Source: Planctomycetaceae bacterium (GTDB lineage Bacteria; Planctomycetota; Planctomycetia; Planctomycetales; Planctomycetaceae). From it: 15,544 nt of DNA. How positions within the stretch are numbered: the stretch's first letter is position 1; every line of letters begins with the position of its first letter. This document shows, piece by piece, positions 1 to 4,328 of this stretch. Below the pieces are notes generated by a model, which made no database searches, had not been told where the DNA came from, and saw only the letters and a program-made list of their open reading frames with translations. The position numbers were made by a program, and so were the translations under genes. The DNA lies in assembly GCA_947463775.1 (NCBI GenBank), contig CANHVD010000058.1, positions 1 through 15,544 on the forward strand, given 5' to 3'.

Positions 1-8
1 TCTCCCCT

Positions 9-25
9 TACCAGCTTGTCTGGTA
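9..25 (+). repeat. REP-like hairpin A
   Basis: A 6-bp stem (TACCAG / CTGGTA) encloses the loop CTTGT. It is preceded by CTCCCC and followed by CGAGCGGAAG, the same kind of flanks as the hairpins further right. Its stem sequence is found nowhere else in the window, so it may be the last hairpin of another copy lying mostly left of the window edge. That origin is inference. Confidence 0.65.
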
Positions 26-55
26 CGAGCGGAAGATCTGTCATTTAACAGGCCC

Positions 56-76
56 CCTGCTGGCTCGCCCAGCAGG
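56..76 (+). repeat. REP-like hairpin B, copy 1
   Basis: A perfect 8-bp stem (CCTGCTGG / CCAGCAGG) encloses the loop CTCGC and is followed by AGCCAACG. The second copy at 303-323 has an identical stem, and the only difference between the two hairpins is loop position 3 (C to T). Confidence 0.85.
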
Positions 77-123
77 AGCCAACGTTTTACTGTTAGCAAA
101 CGTCTTCCCCCGTCACCACCTCC

Positions 124-144
124 CCGGTTGGCTCGTCCAACCGG
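124..144 (+). repeat. REP-like hairpin C, copy 1
   Basis: A perfect 8-bp stem (CCGGTTGG / CCAACCGG) encloses the loop CTCGT. It is preceded by CTCC and followed by AAGGGAAG. The copy at 369-389 has the same stem and again differs only at loop position 3. Confidence 0.85.
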
Positions 145-161
145 AAGGGAAGTTTCATGCG

Positions 162-185
162 ATGCCGACACCAATTTACACTTGA
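162..185 (+). pseudogene. Remnant of transposase start in the miniature copy
   Basis: ATG followed by codons for PTPIYT and then TGA. The first codons match the transposase start at 407 (MTTPIY). The stop codon and the following AAC align with the transposase 3' end at 1205-1210. This is all that is left of the coding region after the internal deletion. The same purine-rich GGAAGGGAAG lies upstream, so a seven-residue peptide could in principle be translated, but I see no reason to think it is functional. Confidence 0.7.
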
Positions 186-198
186 AACTACGCTTCCT

Positions 199-213
199 GC
201 CGGTCGAGCCGGC
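199..213 (-). repeat. REP-like hairpin D, copy 1
   Basis: A 5-bp stem (GCCGG / CCGGC) encloses a 5-base loop that reads CTCGA on the minus strand. The minus-strand flanks (CTCCCC before, AGGAAG after) match those of hairpin C, so this is the same element type in reverse orientation. Copy 2 is at 1221-1235. Confidence 0.8.
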
Positions 214-263
214 GAGGGGAGTCAGGTTGCGTGGTTCGCTTTCTAACTTGAAAGCTTACGCTC

Positions 264-282
264 ATGTCGGGCAAGCCGACAT
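264..282 (-). repeat. REP-like hairpin E, copy 1
   Basis: A perfect 7-bp stem (ATGTCGG / CCGACAT) encloses a loop that reads CTTGC on the minus strand. The minus-strand flanks are GCCCC before and GAGCGTAAG after, close to the GAGCGGAAG that follows hairpin A. Copy 2 is at 1288-1306. Confidence 0.85.
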
Positions 283-302
283 GGGGCGGAGTAGACCGGC
301 CC

Positions 303-323
303 CCTGCTGGCTTGCCCAGCAGG
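303..323 (+). repeat. REP-like hairpin B, copy 2
   Basis: A perfect 8-bp stem (CCTGCTGG / CCAGCAGG) with loop CTTGC. It is the outer left hairpin of the full-length element, 80 bp upstream of the transposase start codon. Confidence 0.85.
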
Positions 324-368
324 AGCCAACGTTTTACTGTTAGCAACGTCTTCCCCGTCACCGCCTCC

Positions 369-389
369 CCGGTTGGCTTGTCCAACCGG
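369..389 (+). repeat. REP-like hairpin C, copy 2, next to the transposase ribosome site
   Basis: A perfect 8-bp stem (CCGGTTGG / CCAACCGG) with loop CTTGT. The purine run GGAAGGGAAG (388-397), the only ribosome-site candidate for the transposase, begins in the last bases of the right arm. Folding of this hairpin in the mRNA could therefore affect translation. That effect is inference. Confidence 0.85.
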
Positions 390-406
390 AAGGGAAGTTT
401 CAAGCG

Positions 407-1207
407 ATGACGACACCAATCTACAACTCCCAACACGTACAGCCTGCATTCCACCTTCGTTACACATGGACAGGATGGCCGACGGATGGGACCCTGTTTC
501 CTAAGCAACCTGATGAACCGTTTTTTCAGGAACTCGATAAGGCGTGGGCAACCGATTGCTTAAAACGCATTTCAACACAGTGGAGTGCTGATCAGATTCA
601 GCTTGCGTTTTCTACAACTGCATCCGTCTCACCCACGCTGTTCGTCGCTCGAGCCAAAGGTCGTCTGCAACATGCACTGCGGCTGGCCGGAACTCCTGTA
701 AAATTCAGCCGCAAGGTTTCGTTTCGTTCGATTGGCGACAATCATTCCGCTGACGTCCAAGCCTACATTACTCAACAGGTCGACAAAGAGCAATTCGTGG
801 ATCCTCGATTTGCTGCCATGCTCAACAGGTTTACAGTCATTGATGAGAGCGTCACGCTGGATCAGCCGAGCGAATCGAATAGCGGTCGATATTGGTACAA
901 CCTGCATGTTGTTCTGGTTGTTGCTGACCGGGCTCGATTTCGGAATGAGGCCGATTTCGAAAAGCTTGATCGAGCTCTGGCTGGAACGGCAGCAAAGCAT
1001 GGCTATCAATTGTCCGTTCGCGCATGGATGCCCGATCATGTTCACATGGCTCTGCGAGGCAACATCAACGAAAGTCCCGAGGAGATCGCTTTGGCAATTA
1101 TGAATAACACAGCTTATGCCATGGGCCAGAATTCGATTTGGCAGCGGGGCTTTTACGCGGGAACGTTCAGCGAATACGATGTCAGGGCCTTGCGTGGCCG
1201 AGTTTGA
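407..1207 (+). CDS. REP-associated / IS200-like Y1 transposase, apparent two-domain single chain
   Basis: This 266-residue protein belongs to the Y1 (HUH) transposase group, which cuts and rejoins single-stranded DNA at hairpins. The C-terminal half (about 163-266) is the recognisable domain: first strand YWYNLHVVLVV (162-172), the HUH motif MPDHVHMAL with H211 and H213, then IWQRGFYAGTF (244-254). The N-terminal half looks like a degenerate second copy: FHLRYTW (15-21), DQIQLAF (62-68) in the HUH position with both histidines replaced by Q63 and Q65, KGRLQHALR (84-92) and AYITQQV (119-125), which fits the catalytic Y-x-x-x-Q helix (Y120, Q124). The C-terminal half ends where its own tyrosine helix would be expected. 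Typical single-domain Y1 enzymes are about 130-170 residues. The start ATG is supported by GGAAGGGAAG upstream and by its conservation in the miniature copy. Being a transposase of this type is well supported; the two-domain reading is my own alignment by eye. Confidence 0.85.
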   Translation: MTTPIYNSQHVQPAFHLRYTWTGWPTDGTLFPKQPDEPFFQELDKAWATDCLKRISTQWSADQIQLAFSTTASVSPTLFVARAKGRLQHALRLAGTPVKFSRKVSFRSIGDNHSADVQAYITQQVDKEQFVDPRFAAMLNRFTVIDESVTLDQPSESNSGRYWYNLHVVLVVADRARFRNEADFEKLDRALAGTAAKHGYQLSVRAWMPDHVHMALRGNINESPEEIALAIMNNTAYAMGQNSIWQRGFYAGTFSEYDVRALRGRV

Positions 1208-1220
1208 AACTTCGCTTCCT

Positions 1221-1235
1221 GCCGGTCGAGCCGGC
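1221..1235 (-). repeat. REP-like hairpin D, copy 2
   Basis: A 5-bp stem (GCCGG / CCGGC) with minus-strand loop CTCGA. It begins 13 bp after the transposase stop codon and is identical to the copy at 199-213. Confidence 0.8.
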
Positions 1236-1287
1236 GAGGGGAGTCTGGTTGTTTCGCGGCCGTTTTCTAACTTCAAAACGTGCTCTC

Positions 1288-1306
1288 ATGTCGGACAAGC
1301 CGACAT
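1288..1306 (-). repeat. REP-like hairpin E, copy 2
   Basis: A perfect 7-bp stem (ATGTCGG / CCGACAT) with minus-strand loop CTTGT. It differs from the copy at 264-282 by one loop base. It ends 42 bp upstream of the sigma-factor start codon. Confidence 0.85.
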
Positions 1307-1337
1307 GGGGCGTGGCGCCAGAACGACAGCATTAATC

Positions 1338-1343
1338 AAAGGG
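1338..1343 (+). promoter_or_regulatory. Ribosome binding site deciding a TTG start for the sigma factor
   Basis: AAAGGG lies 5 bases upstream of the TTG at 1349. The frame is open further upstream to a GTG at 1280, but that extension would translate through hairpin E of the transposon and has no comparable ribosome site. The TTG start is preferred. Confidence 0.6.
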
Positions 1344-1348
1344 TCATC

Positions 1349-1948
1349 TTGAACTCTGAAGAACACTCCGCCGATCTTCCTGTCTCGCGCATCCTCAAAC
1401 GCGTGTCTGACGGCGAAGTTCGCGCGGCTGAGGAGTTGTTGCCATTGGTGTATGAGGAGCTTCGGAGACTCGCGGCGGCTCGCATGAAGAATGAAGCCAC
1501 CGAACATACGCTGCAGCCCACGGCTCTTGTTCATGAAGCTTACCTTCGTCTGCTTCGTAGTGAGCCTCAGTCGTGGGATAATCGACGGCACTTCTTTTCG
1601 GCGGCCGCTGAAGCGATGCGGCGAATTCTGATCGAACATGCCCGCAGCCGTGATCGTCTCAAACGTGGTGGCGAGCTGCATCGTGAACCTCTCGTGGACA
1701 TTGCCATCAGTCCATCCGTTGATCTGTCAGAGATCATCGCGGTGCATGAAGTGCTCGAAGAGTTCGAACGCGAGATGCCGGACAAGGCAGAACTCGTCAA
1801 GCTGCGATATTTCGCGGGTCTTGATGAAGCCGCAGCCGCCGAGACCCTGGGGATCTCTCGCCCAACGGCATCACGCTGGTGGACGTTCTCGCGTGCATGG
1901 CTGTTCCAGAAGCTATCGGAACGAAAAACTGGAGAGTCGAACCAATAA
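1349..1948 (+). CDS. ECF-type RNA polymerase sigma factor (Sigma70_ECF group)
   Basis: This is a 199-residue sigma factor that would direct RNA polymerase to a dedicated promoter set. Region 2 spans about residues 10-100, with LQPTALVHEAYLRLL (55-69) and FFSAAAEAMRRILIEHARSR (82-101), which are hallmarks of the Sigma70_ECF group abundant in planctomycetes and acidobacteria. Region 4 spans about 135-190, with LVKLRYFAGL and the helix-turn-helix AAAETLGISRPTASRWW. It starts at TTG with AAAGGG five bases upstream. In planctomycetes such factors often sit beside a serine/threonine kinase or a putative anti-sigma gene. Here there is none: the left neighbour is the transposon and the right neighbour is convergent rpmA. 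Its native promoter region may have been displaced or replaced by the element. Confidence 0.9.
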   Translation: MNSEEHSADLPVSRILKRVSDGEVRAAEELLPLVYEELRRLAAARMKNEATEHTLQPTALVHEAYLRLLRSEPQSWDNRRHFFSAAAEAMRRILIEHARSRDRLKRGGELHREPLVDIAISPSVDLSEIIAVHEVLEEFEREMPDKAELVKLRYFAGLDEAAAAETLGISRPTASRWWTFSRAWLFQKLSERKTGESNQ

Positions 1949-1950
1949 AA

Positions 1951-1981
1951 AAGCCCGGCTCGAAGATTTCGAGTCGGGCTT
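1951..1981. terminator. Bidirectional Rho-independent terminator between sigma gene and rpmA
   Basis: A 14-bp stem (AAGCCCGGCTCGAA / TTCGAGTCGGGCTT, one G-T pair) has a 3-base loop. On the minus strand it is followed by TTTTTTATT, making it strong for rpmA, which ends 59 bp away. On the plus strand it is followed by CTTTGATT, weaker, for the sigma gene ending 2 bp before it. Confidence 0.9.
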
Positions 1982-2040
1982 CTTTGATTGATTTATCAGT
2001 CACGCCAGACGTCGCACGAATGCGACGGCGAGCAGCGTGA

Positions 2041-2307
2041 TCAGTTGGCTTCCACTGGAACTTCGACAGGAACAATGTTGATGCGTCGACCGTCGCGATC
2101 AAACAGGACCTTGCCGTCGATCAGCGCGAACAAAGTGTAATCTTTGCCCATGCCAACGTTGCGTCCTGGATGCCACTTTGTGCCGCACTGGCGAGCCAGG
2201 ATGTTCCCGGCCACAACAGCTTCGCCACCAAACTTCTTAATCCCCAGTCGCTGTGCTGCTGAATCGCGTCCGTTGCGGCTGGATCCCTGACCCTTCTTAT
2301 GAGCCAT
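2041..2307 (-). CDS. rpmA: 50S ribosomal protein bL27
   Basis: This 88-residue protein is part of the large ribosomal subunit, and its N-terminal tail reaches toward the peptidyl transferase centre. The start MAHKKGQGSSRNGRDS and the core GNILARQCGTKWHPGRNVGMGKDYTLFAL are diagnostic. The chain begins directly with MAHKK, without the cleaved N-terminal extension seen in Firmicutes. The length matches the family (about 85-95). ATG is preceded by TAGGAG at a normal distance. In most bacteria rplU (bL21) lies just upstream; here the upstream neighbour is an unrelated secreted protein, so the usual pair is split. The strong terminator at 1951-1981 ends the transcript. Confidence 0.97.
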   Translation of the reverse strand: MAHKKGQGSSRNGRDSAAQRLGIKKFGGEAVVAGNILARQCGTKWHPGRNVGMGKDYTLFALIDGKVLFDRDGRRINIVPVEVPVEAN

Positions 2308-2424
2308 GACTAAATGCTCCTATAGTTCTAAGCGTGCCTGACATCGCAGGCTGTCAGCAAAATGATCGAGAATGTTTTCGTAAGGTCCGAAACGCAGCCC
2401 AATTCCTCAGGCCGAACATCGGAA

Positions 2425-2450
2425 AGGGCGGAGTTTGACGAATCCGCCCT
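2425..2450. terminator. Candidate terminator between the secreted hypothetical gene and rpmA
   Basis: A perfect 8-bp GC-rich stem (AGGGCGGA / TCCGCCCT) has a 10-base loop, 18 bp past the stop codon of the 2469-3473 gene. On the minus strand it is followed only by TTTCC. The longer T-run (GTTTTT) is on the plus side, where no gene reads into it. It would give rpmA its own transcription unit, but the minus-strand signal is modest. Confidence 0.5.
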
Positions 2451-2468
2451 GTTTTTCAAGAGTTCTCT

Positions 2469-3473
2469 TCAGTTTTCCGGCGATTGCTCGGTTTCTCGTC
2501 GAGCATTACGGAGAACAGTATCGAGATCTCGGATGTCCAGTTTCACATTTTTCGGCCGATAAGTCCACATCGGATACCGAATGTCGATTTTCTTGTCGCC
2601 GTCAACATCCTCGTCGTCGACCAACTTGAGTTCCTGTTCATCCTGCAGGAACTCGTCGCCGGGACGCTGGAACTTCTGAACAATCACCTTTTCTTCGATC
2701 GTGCGATCGTCTGCGGCTCCGGAAATGCGATAGGCATTTGTGAATCCCGACATTGTGACCCGCAGAAAGTCGGCTTTGGGATCAACATTTCGCCACACTG
2801 CGACTCCGTAAAATGCCTTCAGCAGGGCATCCGGGTCGCTGGACGGAATTGGCTCACCAATCTCAGAAATCGCTTCGACGCTGTTCAGCAGCTTCAGATT
2901 TGATCCGCGACGGCCCATTTCTCTCGCAAAAACTGCGTTTTGAATCTCTACACTGATTTCGTCGGTGTAAGTCTGCAGAACCTTTCCACTATTATCCTGT
3001 GTTTCCAGAACAAAACGAGGCATCTGCAGAGGCATCAGAGGCTCTGGGTCCAATACGTTGGATGGATCCAGTTCCGGATCCGCCAGCTTCTTTTCTAAGC
3101 CAGCTCGGTCGTCACCAGCCAGTTCTGTGTAATCACGACGAATCACTCGGTAAACCATGTACCGGACCAGTTCTTTCTGAACGTTTCCAGTCTTTGGGTC
3201 CTTCAGTTCCAGCCTCATCAAGCGAATGGGCTTGTATTGAACTTCAGCAATCCACAGATCCGGATAACCGGGGCCCAGAATAGGCTCGTCAGCTTTGCGT
3301 TCTTTGCTCGTTCCCAACATTTCATCGACTGTCATGGCAATCGAAGAAGTCCGGGAGAAGCCATCCGTCAGGGGGGCTCGCACAACCTGAGCCTCTGCCG
3401 AGGCAAGACTTCCGAACACCGCTGCAATTGAAGCGGCTGCCATAAGTCGAAGTGATTTCATGCTTTGCGCCAT
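2469..3473 (-). CDS. Secreted protein of unknown function
   Basis: This 334-residue protein is not one I can assign to a named family. Residues 1-28 form a signal peptide: basic MKSLR, the hydrophobic run LMAAASIAAVFGSLASA, and a likely cleavage after ASA or AEA. The mature part is soluble-looking and acidic. It includes a segment about pairwise 'PEPLMPLQMPRFVLETQD' residues, and a C-terminal DDEDVDGDKKIDIRYPMW that resembles an acidic, possibly cation-binding loop. No enzyme motif is visible. ATG at 3473 is chosen because AAGG precedes it by about eight bases; an internal ATG (MKSLRL) at 3461 is a possible alternative. It lies upstream of rpmA on the same strand, with a candidate terminator between them. 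Export is likely; the role is unknown. Confidence 0.8.
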   Translation of the reverse strand: MAQSMKSLRLMAAASIAAVFGSLASAEAQVVRAPLTDGFSRTSSIAMTVDEMLGTSKERKADEPILGPGYPDLWIAEVQYKPIRLMRLELKDPKTGNVQKELVRYMVYRVIRRDYTELAGDDRAGLEKKLADPELDPSNVLDPEPLMPLQMPRFVLETQDNSGKVLQTYTDEISVEIQNAVFAREMGRRGSNLKLLNSVEAISEIGEPIPSSDPDALLKAFYGVAVWRNVDPKADFLRVTMSGFTNAYRISGAADDRTIEEKVIVQKFQRPGDEFLQDEQELKLVDDEDVDGDKKIDIRYPMWTYRPKNVKLDIRDLDTVLRNARRETEQSPEN

Positions 3474-3691
3474 TGGGCCAACCTTGAGTTGAATCCGGAA
3501 AACGAGCGATCAGGCCGGATTCGAAATGCGTCTGTCGACGACAGGCCGCGCGAACCGCCAGCGCTCGGGTTTCACGCAACACTTTGGTTGTTATCGGCGG
3601 GGATGTACATCAGTTTTTGCCTGCATCCGCCGATTTGTGCCAATTGTGGTCAGGCTGCGCGGACAGGCAAGTCCATCGCCCCAGGAATTCC

Positions 3692-4138
3692 TTACATGTC
3701 GATCCGTTTTGCCCGCTCTTCGATCTGTTCAAGGCTGAAAAACGCCCCCTCACCTGCCCCGGGGCAGGTGTCGCAGATTTTCTTCCACGATGACGGACTT
3801 TCCAGATGCGAGTTCCAGAATGGCCAGGTTCGACATTGGACCGGTCTGGCCTTGTAGACGGTGCAATTTCTGGCCTTTGGGTCAAAAAACGTGCAGTCGC
3901 CGTTCGCGAATTCAGTCAGTGAGACTCTCCCGCGGACAATCCGAGTATGAAAAAGGCGGATTTCTCCAATAGGCTTGTCGAGATATTCGGCAATCTCCAG
4001 CAGTTCGTCATCCGTGACCCAGACGACTCCCGGGGCACCTGTACAGCAGTCCCCGCATTGAGTACACGTGAACTGCAGCCCATCTTTGAACCAAGGGCCT
4101 GGGGTTTCGCCGGACACTGCGTTGCTTGATTCCGTCAC
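3692..4138 (-). CDS. YkgJ-type CxxCxxCC cluster protein
   Basis: This 148-residue cytoplasmic protein belongs to the zinc/iron-chelating CxxCxxCC family (YkgJ, related to FliB-type proteins). The defining motif CTQCGDCC is at residues 25-32. More cysteines follow at 82, 92, 102, 122 and 125, in contexts usual for the family (GDCTFFD, NCTVYKARPVQCRTWPFW, CDTCPGAGEG). These could hold a metal or iron-sulfur centre. The biochemical role is not established for most members. Translation probably starts at GTG (4138), with GAGGA six bases upstream. The CPGAGEG segment is encoded by a 20-bp perfect DNA palindrome. Neighbours on the same strand are separated by about 190-220 bp and give no functional hint. 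Confidence 0.9.
   Translation of the reverse strand: MTESSNAVSGETPGPWFKDGLQFTCTQCGDCCTGAPGVVWVTDDELLEIAEYLDKPIGEIRLFHTRIVRGRVSLTEFANGDCTFFDPKARNCTVYKARPVQCRTWPFWNSHLESPSSWKKICDTCPGAGEGAFFSLEQIEERAKRIDM
3751..3770. repeat. Perfect 20-bp palindrome inside the YkgJ-type gene
   Basis: CACCTGCCCC is followed directly by its reverse complement GGGGCAGGTG with no spacer. It encodes part of the conserved-looking CPGAGEG segment, so it may simply reflect codon choice. Confidence 0.7.
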
Positions 4139-4236
4139 TGGTGTTCCTCGAACTGCTTTCGCGATACGAACCTGATGGCTCAGTGTAATCGGACTGCTTC
4201 TCCGCGAACCATTTCATCCCCGGGTTTTCGTTATTT

Positions 4237-4279
4237 TCTCGGTCACCCGGTATTTGGATCCCCTTCCGGTGACCCGAGA
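4237..4279. repeat. Imperfect inverted repeat between two genes
   Basis: The arms TCTCGGTCACCCGG (4237-4250) and CCGGTGACCCGAGA (4266-4279) pair with two one-base bulges around a 15-base loop. It lies 49 bp past the stop codon of the phosphoesterase gene. There is no T-run on either side, so it is not a textbook intrinsic terminator. It could still end or stabilise that transcript. Confidence 0.5.
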
Positions 4280-4328
4280 CGAAAGCGACCACGCCACGAA
4301 TTCACGGCGAACCGGAATGTCAACGACG

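Larger units (their letters stand above)
51..290 (+). mobile_element. Miniature non-autonomous copy of the Y1 transposase element
   Basis: This stretch has the same four hairpins in the same order and orientation as the full element at 298-1310 (B and C forward, D and E reversed), but lacks the transposase body. Bases 51-181 match 298-426 with about eight differences, including two single-base gaps. The match runs through the start codon and first six codons of the transposase. From about 183 the sequence instead matches the transposase stop codon and 3' flank (1205 onward). It therefore looks like an internal-deletion (MITE or PATE-like) derivative, abutting the full copy with only a few bases between. 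Mobilisation in trans by the neighbouring transposase is inferred from the shared ends. Confidence 0.8.
298..1310 (+). mobile_element. Full-length Y1/REP-type transposon
   Basis: The unit is hairpin B, hairpin C, transposase gene, reversed hairpin D, reversed hairpin E. Its boundaries are taken from where similarity to the miniature copy at 51-290 begins (GGCCCCC) and fades (GGGGCG). The symmetric pair-and-inverted-pair layout fits an IS200/IS605-related or RAYT element whose ends are read as single-stranded hairpins. It has no terminal inverted repeats of the DDE-transposon kind and no obvious target duplication, as expected for Y1 elements. Exact ends are uncertain by several bases, because Y1 elements cleave outside their hairpins. 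Confidence 0.8.

Noticed and set aside
1..410. CRISPR array
   Set aside because: The repeats are hairpins of different sequence with irregular spacing, and the long repeats are a two-copy mobile element, not regular repeat-spacer units.
188..508. Minus-strand frames across the left repeats
   Set aside because: They run through the hairpin repeats and the antisense of the transposase start, with no domain and no ribosome site. They are open because the repeats are GC-rich.
629..1276. Minus-strand frame of 215 codons opposite the transposase
   Set aside because: It is antisense to a gene with clear Y1 motifs and has no recognisable domain.
1280..1348. GTG start at 1280 for the sigma factor
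   Set aside because: The extension would translate transposon hairpin E and has no good ribosome site; TTG 1349 does.
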